Assembly (NCBI GenBank): GCA_023451735.1
Contig: JAEXYH010000001.1
Coordinates: forward strand, 53,860-117,859
From: Pseudomonadota bacterium
GTDB lineage: Bacteria; Pseudomonadota; Alphaproteobacteria; Rhizobiales; Rhizobiaceae
Length of the DNA stretch: 64,000 nt
Direction: 5' to 3'
Shown here: in pieces, positions 8,133-16,825 of the stretch
How the letters are laid out: each line of letters begins with the position of its first letter
Position numbering within the stretch: position 1 is the first letter of the stretch
Position numbers and translations under genes: made by a program
The notes under the pieces: generated by a model
Told to the model about the DNA's origin: nothing
Seen by the model: the letters and a program-made list of their open reading frames with translations, nothing else
Database searches by the model: none

Positions 8133-8485
8133 CCCCGTTTGGTCAGGCGATGCGCGAACTTCGCCAGCGCAAGGGCGTCACCCAGCGTGTGTTGGCAAAG
8201 GCGATCGGCGTCACGCCTGCCTATCTTTCCGCTCTGGAGCATGGCCACCGCGGACGGCCCACCTTCGAACTCCTTCAAAGGATTGCCGGCTATTTCAACA
8301 TCATCTGGGATGAGGCGGATGATCTGTTCCGCCTGGCGGATACATCCGATCCGAAGGTCGTGATCGACACGTCGGGCCTGCCGCCCGACTATACGCTTCT
8401 TGCCAACCAACTGTCGAAACGGATTAGGACTTTGACGCCGGAGATGGTAGAAGAGATCAACAAGCTCCTGAAGAGCCCTCAATAG
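8129..8485 (+). CDS. Small XRE-family helix-turn-helix protein
   Basis: 118 aa. An N-terminal HTH_3/XRE domain (about residues 5-60) is clear: MRELRQRKGVTQRVLAKAIG then VTPAYLSALEHGHRGRP. The C-terminal half (DPKVVIDTSGLPPDYTLLANQLSKRIRTLTPEMVEEI) is specific to alphaproteobacteria as far as I recognise and has no assigned function. The start is GTG 8129, overlapping the Smr stop by 4 bases. It lies 142 bases upstream of gyrB, so a link to gyrB or self-regulation is possible but only inferred. Confidence 0.88.
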   Translation: MTPFGQAMRELRQRKGVTQRVLAKAIGVTPAYLSALEHGHRGRPTFELLQRIAGYFNIIWDEADDLFRLADTSDPKVVIDTSGLPPDYTLLANQLSKRIRTLTPEMVEEINKLLKSPQ

Positions 8486-8627
8486 CCATTTTTCTCGGGA
8501 AGAACCACGGCTTTCCTGCCATAATGGTGTGCTCAACCTTTAGAAGCCGCCCGCGATTTCCTATATTGAAAACGGAAAAAGCGGTGATTCGCGCGTCACC
8601 GAGAAGAACCAACCTGGAAGAAGCTGA

Positions 8628-11063
8628 ATGACCGATCTACCCGCCAGCGAAAATGGTGCGAGTGCAGAATATGGTGCCGATTCGATCAAGGTGCTGAAGG
8701 GCCTGGATGCCGTTCGCAAGCGCCCGGGCATGTATATCGGTGACACGGATGATGGTTCCGGCCTTCATCACATGGTTTATGAAGTCGTCGACAACGCGAT
8801 CGATGAGGCGCTGGCAGGCCACGCCGACATCGTCACCGTGACGCTCAATGCGGACGGCTCCGTCAGCGTGACCGACAACGGTCGCGGCATCCCGACGGAC
8901 ATCCACAAGGAAGAGGGCGTCTCGGCAGCGGAAGTCATCATGACCCAGCTCCATGCCGGCGGTAAGTTCGACCAGAATTCCTACAAGGTTTCCGGTGGTC
9001 TGCACGGCGTCGGCGTGTCCGTCGTCAACGCCCTGTCTGTCTGGCTCAAGCTCAAGATCCGCCGTAACGGCAAGGTTCACGAGATCGCCTTCACCCATGG
9101 TGTTGCCGATGCGCCGCTGAAGGTGATCGGCGACTATGAAGGCCGTTCGGGCACGGAAGTCACCTTCCTCGCCAGCCCCGAAACCTTCACCATGACCGAG
9201 TTTGACTACAACACGCTCGAACATCGCCTGCGCGAACTGGCCTTCCTGAATTCCGGCGTCAGAATCCGGCTCACGGACCGCCGCAAGCCGGACGTCAGGG
9301 AAGAGGAGATGGTCTATGACGGCGGTCTCGAAGCCTTTGTCAGCTATCTCGACCGTGCGAAGAAGCCGCTGGTTGAAAAGCCGGTCGCCATCAAGGGCGA
9401 GAAGGACGGCATGACGGTGGAAGTCGCAATGTGGTGGAACGACAGCTACCACGAAAACGTCCTCTGCTTCACAAACAACATCCCGCAGCGTGATGGCGGC
9501 ACGCATATGGCCGGTTTCCGTGGTGCGTTGACGCGCCAGATAACTTCCTATGCGGATACGTCTGGCATCATGAAGCGCGAAAAGGTCTCGCTGACCGGCG
9601 ATGACTGCCGCGAAGGTCTGACTGCGGTTCTTTCGGTCAAGGTGCCGGATCCCAAATTCTCGTCGCAGACCAAGGACAAGCTGGTTTCCTCCGAAGTCCG
9701 CCCGGTCGTGGAAAGCCTCGTCAACGAAGCGCTCAGCTCGTGGCTTGAAGAGCATCCTGCCGAAGCCAAGGTTCTGGTCGGCAAGGTCGTCGAAGCCGCT
9801 GTCGCCCGTGAAGCCGCCCGCAAGGCACGCGAACTGACCCGCCGCAAGGGCGTTCTCGACATCGCCTCCCTGCCGGGCAAGCTGGCCGATTGCTCCGAGC
9901 GCGATCCTTCCAAGTCCGAAGTCTTTCTCGTCGAGGGCGATAGCGCAGGCGGTTCTGCCAAGCAGGGTCGCTCTCGTGAAAATCAGGCGATCCTTCCGCT
10001 GCGCGGCAAGATCCTCAATGTCGAGCGTGCCCGTTTCGACAAGATGCTGTCGAGCCAGGAAATCGGCACGCTGATTACCGCGCTCGGCACATCGATCGGC
10101 AAGGACGAGTTCAACGCAGACAAGCTGCGTTACCACAAGATCATCATCATGACGGACGCTGACGTCGACGGAGCGCATATTCGCACGCTGCTCCTGACCT
10201 TCTTCTTCCGCCAGATGCCGGAACTGATCGAACGCGGCCATATCTATATCGCCCAGCCGCCGCTCTATAAGGTCGCGCGTGGCAAGTCGGTTCAGTACTT
10301 GAAGAACGAGGCCGCGCTGGAAGAATATCTGATCAGCATGGGTATCGAGGAAGCGACCCTCACCGTAGGTTCCGGTGAAGTTCGCGCCGGCGCAGACATG
10401 CGTGAAGTCATCCACGATGCCCAGCGTCTGCGCTCCCTCGTCGATGGTCTCCATTCCCGTTATAACCGCTCGATCATCGAACAGGCGGCAATTGCCGGTG
10501 CGCTCAACCCCGAGCTTACCGACAATCGCGAACGTGCGCAGCAAACGGCCGATCAGGTCGCCAAGCGCCTGGATATGATTGCGGAAGAGACCGAACGCGG
10601 CTGGAGCGGTCATGTCACGGAAGAGGGCGGCCTGCGTTTCGAACGCATGGTCCGCGGTGTCCGCGAAGTCGCCTTCATCGATAACGCGCTGATCGGCTCT
10701 ACCGATGCCCGCCATATCGATCAGCTGTCGGGCCGCCTGCAGGAAATCTACTCGACCTCTCCGGTCCTTGCCCGTAAGGACGGTCAGCTGGAGATCTCCG
10801 GACCCCGCGCGCTTCTGGACGCGATTTTCGCCGCCGGCCGCAAGGGTCTGTCGATGCAGCGCTACAAGGGCCTTGGCGAAATGAATGCCGAGCAGCTCTG
10901 GGAAACCACGCTCGATCCGAATGTCCGCTCGCTGTTGCAGGTCAAGGTCAACGATGCGACCGATGCCGACGGCCTCTTCTCCCGCCTTATGGGCGACGAG
11001 GTTGAGCCACGCCGCGAGTTCATCCAGGACAATGCACTGAGCGTCGCTAACCTCGATATTTGA
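8628..11063 (+). CDS. gyrB: DNA gyrase subunit B
   Basis: 811 aa. With GyrA it introduces negative supercoils. The GHKL ATPase domain has EVVDNAIDEALAGHAD, DNGRGIP and SGGLHGVG; the transducer domain follows. The TOPRIM domain has the catalytic EGDSAGGSAKQGR and DADVDGAHIRTLLL, and the C-terminus has RYKGLGEMNAEQLWETTL. The single-domain layout and YKVSGGLHG are typical of GyrB rather than ParE. Upstream are 142 non-coding bases holding its promoter; a terminator follows 27 bases after the stop. Its position a few kilobases from the presumed origin is common in rhizobia. Confidence 0.97.
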   Translation: MTDLPASENGASAEYGADSIKVLKGLDAVRKRPGMYIGDTDDGSGLHHMVYEVVDNAIDEALAGHADIVTVTLNADGSVSVTDNGRGIPTDIHKEEGVSAAEVIMTQLHAGGKFDQNSYKVSGGLHGVGVSVVNALSVWLKLKIRRNGKVHEIAFTHGVADAPLKVIGDYEGRSGTEVTFLASPETFTMTEFDYNTLEHRLRELAFLNSGVRIRLTDRRKPDVREEEMVYDGGLEAFVSYLDRAKKPLVEKPVAIKGEKDGMTVEVAMWWNDSYHENVLCFTNNIPQRDGGTHMAGFRGALTRQITSYADTSGIMKREKVSLTGDDCREGLTAVLSVKVPDPKFSSQTKDKLVSSEVRPVVESLVNEALSSWLEEHPAEAKVLVGKVVEAAVAREAARKARELTRRKGVLDIASLPGKLADCSERDPSKSEVFLVEGDSAGGSAKQGRSRENQAILPLRGKILNVERARFDKMLSSQEIGTLITALGTSIGKDEFNADKLRYHKIIIMTDADVDGAHIRTLLLTFFFRQMPELIERGHIYIAQPPLYKVARGKSVQYLKNEAALEEYLISMGIEEATLTVGSGEVRAGADMREVIHDAQRLRSLVDGLHSRYNRSIIEQAAIAGALNPELTDNRERAQQTADQVAKRLDMIAEETERGWSGHVTEEGGLRFERMVRGVREVAFIDNALIGSTDARHIDQLSGRLQEIYSTSPVLARKDGQLEISGPRALLDAIFAAGRKGLSMQRYKGLGEMNAEQLWETTLDPNVRSLLQVKVNDATDADGLFSRLMGDEVEPRREFIQDNALSVANLDI

Positions 11064-11089
11064 GCTGAGGCAGCCTATATGAAACTCGA

Positions 11090-11112
11090 ACGGGGCCGAA
11101 AGGCCCCGTTTT
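11090..11112 (+). terminator. Rho-independent terminator of gyrB
   Basis: Stem CGGGGCC (11091-11097), loop GAAA, GGCCCCG (11102-11108), then TTTT. The leading A can pair with the first T. Confidence 0.88.
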
Positions 11113-11149
11113 CACATCCGGCTAAGGATGCATCTGAAACAGCATTGAA

Positions 11150-11749
11150 TCACGGATCGCCGCTGAACTTGCCCTCGAATGCAATCTCTGAAACCGGCTT
11201 GCGCCCACTCGGCACTTCCCGGTCGCGCAAATCCTCCGGCAGCGTTTCTTTCGCGGCAATGCGCCCGATCGCGGCAGCGGCCTCGACCCGGAAGCCCTCC
11301 GGAAGTTCGAGAACCTTCACTGCCTTTTCCTTGTCAAATCCCTCCATGCCATGCGCGTGATAGCCGAGCTTCATCGCCTGGCAGATTACCGAAAACCATG
11401 CGGCGCCCGTATCGTAGGAATGGGTATAGGCCGGCTTCCTGTCGCCGTCGGAGGAAATCCGATAGCTCTTCGAAACGACGATGATCAGGGCAGCCGCGTT
11501 CTTTGCCCAGCGCTGGTTTCCCGGAACAAGAAGATCGAGGATCGCCTCGAAAGCCGGCGTGTCGCGCAAACCATAGATGAAGCGCCAGGGCTGATTGTTG
11601 CCGGAAGAGGGTGCCCAATGCGCGGCATCGAGAATGGTCAGCATCTGCTGGCGATCCATCGTCTCGTCGGTAAAAGCGCGTGGCGACCAGCGGTCGAGGA
11701 AATAGGCGTCAATCGGGAATTCGGATGTGCGGGAATTGCTGCTGGTCAT
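11150..11749 (-). CDS. Nitroreductase family protein
   Basis: 199 aa. FMN-dependent NAD(P)H oxidoreductases of this family reduce nitro, quinone or other small compounds; the natural substrate is unknown. Visible motifs are RWSPRAFTDETMDRQQML, AHWAPSSGNNQPWRFIYG (FMN contact) and KLGYHAHGMEGFDKEKA. The frame is open upstream to 11851, but ATG 11749 is chosen because AGGAGG lies 6 bases before it. It is a single gene facing gyrB and divergent from phaZ. Confidence 0.9.
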   Translation of the reverse strand: MTSSNSRTSEFPIDAYFLDRWSPRAFTDETMDRQQMLTILDAAHWAPSSGNNQPWRFIYGLRDTPAFEAILDLLVPGNQRWAKNAAALIIVVSKSYRISSDGDRKPAYTHSYDTGAAWFSVICQAMKLGYHAHGMEGFDKEKAVKVLELPEGFRVEAAAAIGRIAAKETLPEDLRDREVPSGRKPVSEIAFEGKFSGDP

Positions 11750-11920
11750 CAGGGCCTCCTTTGTCTGCTGTCGGGAACATAAGCTTCGTTGAGCCATTGG
11801 CAATCGCATGGGGCGCCTTGCGCAGGTGACAAGCCGGCGCGCATCGGTCATAGATGAAAGAGGTGAGGAGGCGCCCTGAGCGGTGTTATGAGGAGTTGAT
11901 GCGGGGAGGAGTGCACGGCC

Positions 11921-13231
11921 ATGAAAGGCAGCGCGATCATGTTTTATCAGCTATATGAGTTGAATCACGCTGCACTCGCGCCGTTTCGCGCCGGTGCCGA
12001 AGCGCTTCGCTATGTGTCGAGCAACCCGCTCAACCCGCTTTCACAGACTGTATTGGGCAGAACGCTTACCGCCAGCCTGGAGGTTTTCGAACGCGCGACC
12101 CGGCGTTACGCCAAGCCCGCTTTCGGCCTCGAAGAAACGATCGTGGATGGAAAACCCGTCGCGGTGACGGAAGAAATCATCTGGTCTAAACCCTTCTGCA
12201 ATCTTCTCCATTTCAGGCGGGATCTTCCTTCCTCGCATGGTTCCGACCAGAAGATCCTTCTGGTCGCTCCCATGTCCGGGCATTACGCGACATTGCTTCG
12301 CGGCACCGTGGAAGCCCTTCTGCCTCACGCCGATATCTACATCACCGATTGGGTCGATGCCCGCATCGTGCCGGTCACCGAAGGCAATTTCGATCTTGAT
12401 GACTATATCGATTACATCATCGAGATGCTGCACCAGCTCGGCCCCGGCGCGCATGTCGCTGGCGTCTGTCAGCCTTCCGTTCCTGTGCTCGCCGCGGTTG
12501 CGATCATGGAGACGCGGAAGGATCCGATGCTGCCTGCCTCGATGATACTCATGGGCGGCCCGATCGACACTCGGATCAACCCGACGGCGGTCAACAAGCT
12601 GGCGAACGAGCATCCGCTCGAGTGGTTCAAGGACAACGTCATCATGACGGTTCCTTTCCCGCAACCCGCCTTCATGCGGCCCGTCTATCCCGGTTTTCTC
12701 CAGCTTTCGGGCTTCATGTCGATGAATCTCGACCGCCATGTCATGGCGCACCGGGAATTCTTCGATCATCTCGTCAAGAACGATGGCGAGTCGGCGGAAA
12801 GGCACCGCGACTTCTATGACGAATATCTCGCCGTCATGGACCTGACCGAGGAATTCTACCTCCAGACGGTCGATACCGTTTTCATCCGCCATTCCCTTCC
12901 CAAGGGCGAGATGATGCATCGCGATGTTCCTGTGGACACGGCGGGTATCCGCAATGTCGCGCTGATGACGGTCGAGGGGGAGAACGACGATATTTCGGGC
13001 GTGGGGCAGACCAATGCCGCGCACACGATATGCCCCAATATCCCGGACACTATGCGTCTTCACTACATGCAGCCGGATGTCGGGCATTACGGCGTTTTCA
13101 ACGGATCGCGCTTCCGCCAGGAAATTGCCCCGCGGATCGTCGAGTTCACCAGATTGAACGCCAGGGATCAGCCTGGCGCTGCAGTGACCAAGCCGAAACG
13201 CAACCGCAAAAGCACACCAAAGTCCGGCTAA
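11921..13231 (+). CDS. phaZ: Intracellular polyhydroxybutyrate depolymerase
   Basis: 436 aa. It degrades stored PHB granules to 3-hydroxybutyrate. The alpha/beta-hydrolase fold has GVCQPSVP at about residue 181, where Cys183 takes the nucleophile position in place of Ser; this matches the Cys of Ralstonia PhaZa1. LLVAPMSGHYATLLRGTVEAL and the C-terminal PDVGHYGVFNGSRFRQEI (catalytic His) are also typical. The tail is basic (KPKRNRKSTPKSG), possibly for granule contact. ATG 11921 has GGGGAGGAG upstream; ATG 11939 is the alternative. It is a single-gene unit followed by an intergenic repeat. Confidence 0.92.
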   Translation: MKGSAIMFYQLYELNHAALAPFRAGAEALRYVSSNPLNPLSQTVLGRTLTASLEVFERATRRYAKPAFGLEETIVDGKPVAVTEEIIWSKPFCNLLHFRRDLPSSHGSDQKILLVAPMSGHYATLLRGTVEALLPHADIYITDWVDARIVPVTEGNFDLDDYIDYIIEMLHQLGPGAHVAGVCQPSVPVLAAVAIMETRKDPMLPASMILMGGPIDTRINPTAVNKLANEHPLEWFKDNVIMTVPFPQPAFMRPVYPGFLQLSGFMSMNLDRHVMAHREFFDHLVKNDGESAERHRDFYDEYLAVMDLTEEFYLQTVDTVFIRHSLPKGEMMHRDVPVDTAGIRNVALMTVEGENDDISGVGQTNAAHTICPNIPDTMRLHYMQPDVGHYGVFNGSRFRQEIAPRIVEFTRLNARDQPGAAVTKPKRNRKSTPKSG

Positions 13232-13335
13232 AGCATGTTGCGCGAAAGTGCGCAGCGGTGTTTTGCGCAAAAGACATTCGATAATACGAATTTAGAGCAT
13301 AGGAGCGAATCCGCAGGATCGCGACACGCTCCACA
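13229..13335 (+). repeat. Dispersed intergenic repeat, divergent copy C
   Basis: Begins at the phaZ stop with TAAAGCATGTTGCGCGAAAG and continues TGCGCAGCGGTGTTTTGCGC. The two GCGCGAAAGTGCGC and TTTTGCGCAAAA parts can pair. A second arm follows near 13297-13330. The pattern is like copies A (4433) and B (51775) but lacks the GCGTCCGG block. The rest of the 239-bp gap up to 13470 shows nothing else I can identify. Confidence 0.5.
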
Positions 13336-13470
13336 TCGAATTCCGCCAGCAATTTCCGCCATTTGTCGAATTTAATCTTCGATCTTCTTGAAGCGCGATC
13401 CGGGGCTCACCAAATCGATTCCCGTCGGGCTGGCATACGGCCACCCGCTCTAACCCTAAGGGTGTGACCT

Positions 13471-13905
13471 ATGAACCAGTCTGCATTGATACGTCCGGGT
13501 GGGACGCCGGCCACCATTGCTCTCATGGTGCTCGGTTTCATAGTCTTCTGGCCGCTCGGCCTTGCTATGCTCGCCTATATCATTTTCGGGGATCGGCTTC
13601 ACGGCTTCAAGCGTGATGCCAATGATCGCGCCGACCAGATGGCCAGCAAGTGGTTCGCCGGCTGCCGCAAGGCGACCAGCCGATACAACACGCATTTCTC
13701 GACCGGCAATGTCGCATTCGACGACTGGCGCAAGGCCGAGCTGGACCGTCTGGACGAAGAACGCCGCAAGCTTGATGAGATGCGGGAAGATTTCGATGCC
13801 TATGCGCGCGAACTTCGCCGCGCCAAGGATCAGGAAGAGTTCGACCGCTTCATGCGCGAACGCAGGAACCGCCCATCCGGTGACCAGCCGGTTGTCGATG
13901 TCTGA
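13471..13905 (+). CDS. DUF2852 membrane protein
   Basis: 144 aa. One hydrophobic segment at residues 13-39 (ATIALMVLGFIVFWPLGLAML) suggests a single-pass or hairpin membrane anchor. The remaining soluble part (about 45-144) is highly charged and predicted helical or coiled coil (WRKAELDRLDEERRKLDEMR, DAYARELRRAKDQEEFDRFM). DUF2852 is a Rhizobiales-centred family without known function. ATG 13471 is preceded by AAGGGTGTGACCT. A terminator follows at 13949. Confidence 0.85.
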   Translation: MNQSALIRPGGTPATIALMVLGFIVFWPLGLAMLAYIIFGDRLHGFKRDANDRADQMASKWFAGCRKATSRYNTHFSTGNVAFDDWRKAELDRLDEERRKLDEMREDFDAYARELRRAKDQEEFDRFMRERRNRPSGDQPVVDV

Positions 13906-13948
13906 CATCGAAACGGGCTTTGCTTGATTGAAGGCCGTTGCCTCAAAG

Positions 13949-13977
13949 GCCGGTGCCCATGCGGTGCCGGCTTTTTT
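13949..13977 (+). terminator. Rho-independent terminator after DUF2852 gene
   Basis: GCCGGTGCC (13949-13957), loop CATGC, GGTGCCGGC (13963-13971), 9-bp stem with two G-U pairs, followed by TTTTTT. Confidence 0.8.
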
Positions 13978-14015
13978 GATGGGAAAAATCCCGGTGAATC
14001 AGATAAGTAGAGATC

Positions 14016-14777
14016 ATGTTCGCGCTCCTCAAGAAGCCAGTTCGCCGTTCACCCCAGCCGCTCCAGACGGTTAAGCGCACTTTGGCCGTGGGTGATCGCG
14101 CGATGCCACTCACCATCAAGGAAAACAGCCGCGCGACCCGCATCACGCTGAGGATCGAGCCGGGTGGCAGGGCGCTCAATCTCACCATACCGGTAGGACT
14201 GAAACACCATGAAGTGGATGACTTTCTCGTTCGCCATCAGGGTTGGCTGAAAACCAAGCTTGCCAAGTTCTCTCTCGACAATCCCATCCAGCCGGGTGGA
14301 AGCATTTCAATTCGCGGCATCGAGCATCGTATCGAGCATACCGGATCTTTGCGCGGGGTGACGGAAGCCATAATCATCGATGGCGAACCGGTCCTCAGGG
14401 TGAGCGGTCTGGAAGATCATATGGGCCGCAGGATCTCGACCTTCCTCAAGAAGGAGGCACGGTACGATCTCGAGACACTCGCCCGGCGTCATGCCGCTTC
14501 GATTCGCAAGCCAATCGCCTCGGTATCGATGAAGGATACCCGCAGCCGCTGGGGTTCGTGCTCCTGGGATGGCAATCTTAGTTTTTCCTGGCGTATCGTT
14601 ATGGCGCCGCCTCTGGTCATCGACTATCTCGCAGCTCACGAGGTCGCGCATCTGAAAGAGATGAACCACGGCCCGAAATTCTGGGCACTCTGCAAGGATC
14701 TATGCCCCAGGATGGATGAGGCGCGCCGCTGGTTGAAGCTGCACGGCTCGCAGCTCCACGCTATCGATTTCAGCTGA
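14016..14777 (+). CDS. YgjP-type zinc metallopeptidase-like protein (DUF45)
   Basis: 253 aa. The DUF45/YgjP domain carries a gluzincin-like HExxH: AAHEVAHLKEMNHGPKFW at about residues 206-223, with the downstream His as third ligand. The preceding region has KDTRSRWGSCSWDGNLSFSW, the other family signature. The biological substrate is not known with certainty; E. coli YgjP has been reported as a UTP pyrophosphatase, and the fold resembles SprT/WLM proteases. No signal peptide or membrane segment is seen, so it is probably cytosolic. It converges on the SleB-type gene. Confidence 0.88.
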   Translation: MFALLKKPVRRSPQPLQTVKRTLAVGDRAMPLTIKENSRATRITLRIEPGGRALNLTIPVGLKHHEVDDFLVRHQGWLKTKLAKFSLDNPIQPGGSISIRGIEHRIEHTGSLRGVTEAIIIDGEPVLRVSGLEDHMGRRISTFLKKEARYDLETLARRHAASIRKPIASVSMKDTRSRWGSCSWDGNLSFSWRIVMAPPLVIDYLAAHEVAHLKEMNHGPKFWALCKDLCPRMDEARRWLKLHGSQLHAIDFS

Positions 14778-14821
14778 AACAATCGCGTCGAAGAGAACGA
14801 TACCCCTGAACGGCTCTGGGT

Positions 14822-15859
14822 TTACCGCCAGTCGCCGGTCCGCATCATCCAGTTTTCCTGGCTTACACCGGATGCCGGTTCAGCCATTGCCATTCCGGCA
14901 CCCGGGCGCTTATGCACATTCGGCCGTGTAGCAGGAACGGGAACCTTCACGTCGTTGCTGCTGAGGCTCGCCTGATGCAAGCGGGCCGGTGTGTAGGAGG
15001 AGTTCTGCGGCACTGCATAGGCCGTGTCGAATGCTTCTTCCATGCTGGAACGTGCGATCGCTGCCGTGATCACCGGCGCGAGCGGCGGATTGGAGGAAGG
15101 CGCAGCCGGTTGGGAGGCCTGATGTGTTTCCTTTTCCGCAACAGCAACAACCGTGCCAGCGGCAGGAGCGGAGGCTTCAGCAACCTGTGTACCGGCAGCC
15201 GCGGCGCTCGCAGCCTCGGCTATGACCGATGACGACAGCGCTGGATTCTGCTCTGGGTCGTTGGAGGCATAGGCAAGAATGTAGCTGTTGGCGGGCTTTG
15301 GCGTCGCCGTCTGCAGATTGCCGTCCTCGTCGCGCTTTTCATAGAAAACATTGCCACCGGCAGCGGCAACGTAATGCATGTTGTTATACGGGAAACTGTA
15401 TCCCTCGGTATGGAAGAACATCGCGTTCTTTACATCGGGATGACGGGCTCCCTTGAGAACCGCGTCCGCAGCATTGTTGAGATCGGGGGCAGTCGCCTCA
15501 TCCATTCTGCGGGTCATCACACCGGGCGCAAACTGGTTCTTCTGGGCAACGACGCCGCAGATCGTCTGCGGGTAAATGCCTGAGGTCAGCCGGTTCATGA
15601 TCACGCTGCCGACAGCAATAAAACCCTTTTCGCTTGTCCGCCTGGACTCGAAATACATCGCGCGCTTGAGGCATTCGCGATCTTTATTGGTGTAGCTGTA
15701 GACCTCTTTTTGGGAGCCGTTTTGAACAGCCGCCAATTTGGTCGTCTTGTCCTTGGCATCCAACGACGAGACCGCCTGCGTACTGTTGCATGCCGTGAGC
15801 ATGCCTCCAGCAGCCAGACATAAAGCCGCCCGCCAGGCAGCCGTCGTAATCCTCGTCAT
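14822..15859 (-). CDS. SleB-like cell wall hydrolase, lipoprotein
   Basis: 345 aa. The N-terminal lipoprotein signal has the lipobox LTAC (Cys at about residue 24). A Hydrolase_2/SleB domain (about residues 58-185) follows: RECLKRAMYFESRRTSEKGF with the catalytic-type Glu, VGSVIMNRLTSGIYPQTICG and NQFAPG. The C-terminal half is low complexity, rich in Ala, Pro and Ser, and looks like a flexible wall-spanning tail. In non-spore-formers this family acts on peptidoglycan or is involved in envelope remodelling; the exact bond cleaved is unknown. Divergent from trpF over 298 bases. Confidence 0.88.
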   Translation of the reverse strand: MTRITTAAWRAALCLAAGGMLTACNSTQAVSSLDAKDKTTKLAAVQNGSQKEVYSYTNKDRECLKRAMYFESRRTSEKGFIAVGSVIMNRLTSGIYPQTICGVVAQKNQFAPGVMTRRMDEATAPDLNNAADAVLKGARHPDVKNAMFFHTEGYSFPYNNMHYVAAAGGNVFYEKRDEDGNLQTATPKPANSYILAYASNDPEQNPALSSSVIAEAASAAAAGTQVAEASAPAAGTVVAVAEKETHQASQPAAPSSNPPLAPVITAAIARSSMEEAFDTAYAVPQNSSYTPARLHQASLSSNDVKVPVPATRPNVHKRPGAGMAMAEPASGVSQENWMMRTGDWR

Positions 15860-16157
15860 GGTACCCCGCCAAAAAATTTCAAAAATCGTCTGGTTGAGGA
15901 ATAAGCTACCTCAATTCGCGTCGTTTATCAATTATCTTTCATAGTCAGCCAAGGCCCGGAAATTCCATTCCTTTTTGGTTTCCTCGGTCATAAACTTTCA
16001 TGAGTGAAAACTGATATGTCACATATTCATGAAGCGTGAGCACGCCACGATTCGTATCTGCCGCATGATGGTTAATTCTTTGTATTTGCGGGATGGGATA
16101 CGTCTCTCAACGCAAAAGATTCTCGACTCCGCCGGCATTTCGTGTCACTCCGCCGTC
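15860..16157. promoter_or_regulatory. Divergent intergenic region between SleB-type gene and trpF
   Basis: 298 non-coding bases. A short palindrome ATATG-TCA-CATAT lies at 16014-16026, flanked by two TTCATGA copies (at about 15998 and 16026). A poly-A/T tract near 15875-15890 lies just before the SleB-type start. No leader peptide with tandem Trp codons is visible, so attenuation of trpFBA here is unlikely. Confidence 0.45.
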
Positions 16158-16814
16158 ATGAAACTCGACGTCAAGATTTGTGGCTTGTCGACGGCGGATG
16201 CCGTGGAGCGCGCTGTCGAGCGCGGCGCCACCCATATCGGCTTCATCTTCTTCGAAAAAAGCCCGCGAAACATTGCGCCCGAGATCGCCGGCGAACTGGC
16301 GGACAGGATCCGCGGGCGGGCAAAAATCGTTGCCGTCACGGTGGATGCCAATGATGAGGAGCTGGATGATATCGTCTCGCTGCTGCGTCCGGACATCCTC
16401 CAGCTCCATGGACACGAAAGCCCGGAGCGCATTCTTCACGTCAAGGCGCTTTATGGCCTGCCGGTGATGAAAGTCTTTTCCATCCGGGATCAGGCCGATA
16501 TCGATCGTGTCGATCCGTTCATCGGTGTTGCCGACCGCTTCCTGTTCGATGCCAAGGCACCGAAGGGATCGGAACTGCCGGGCGGCAACGGGGTTTCCTT
16601 TGACTGGAGCCTGATGGCCTCGCTTGACGAAGGCGTGGATTACATGCTTTCGGGAGGGCTGAACAAGGATAATGTCGCGTCTGCGATCGCATCCACGCGA
16701 GCAACGGGTATCGATGTGTCGTCCGGGGTGGAACGCGCGCCGGGTGTGAAAGATCTTGGAATGATCGATGCGTTTTTTGATGCTGTCGCCGATGCGAAAG
16801 CTGAAAAGCGCTGA
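16158..16814 (+). CDS. trpF: Phosphoribosylanthranilate isomerase
   Basis: 218 aa. It converts N-(5-phosphoribosyl)anthranilate to CdRP, the third tryptophan step. The TIM-barrel signature starts with KLDVKICGLST, where the Cys is the catalytic base. It continues with HIGFIFFEKSPRNI, LQLHGHESPE, LFDAKAPKGSELPGGNGVSFDWSL with the catalytic Asp, and the phosphate-binding GIDVSSGVERAPGVKD. The frame is open to 16029, but ATG 16158 gives the family N-terminus; the ribosome site before it is weak. It leads trpF-trpB-trpA, with 11 bases to trpB. Confidence 0.95.
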   Translation: MKLDVKICGLSTADAVERAVERGATHIGFIFFEKSPRNIAPEIAGELADRIRGRAKIVAVTVDANDEELDDIVSLLRPDILQLHGHESPERILHVKALYGLPVMKVFSIRDQADIDRVDPFIGVADRFLFDAKAPKGSELPGGNGVSFDWSLMASLDEGVDYMLSGGLNKDNVASAIASTRATGIDVSSGVERAPGVKDLGMIDAFFDAVADAKAEKR

Positions 16815-16825
16815 AGGAGCAGAGA

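Noticed and set aside
8637..10715. 692-codon open frame on the minus strand opposite gyrB
   Set aside because: It is a codon-bias shadow: gyrB on the other strand has every expected motif, and the antisense translation has no recognisable domain.
15860..16157. Tryptophan attenuator before trpF
   Set aside because: No short leader ORF with tandem Trp codons and no terminator/antiterminator pair.
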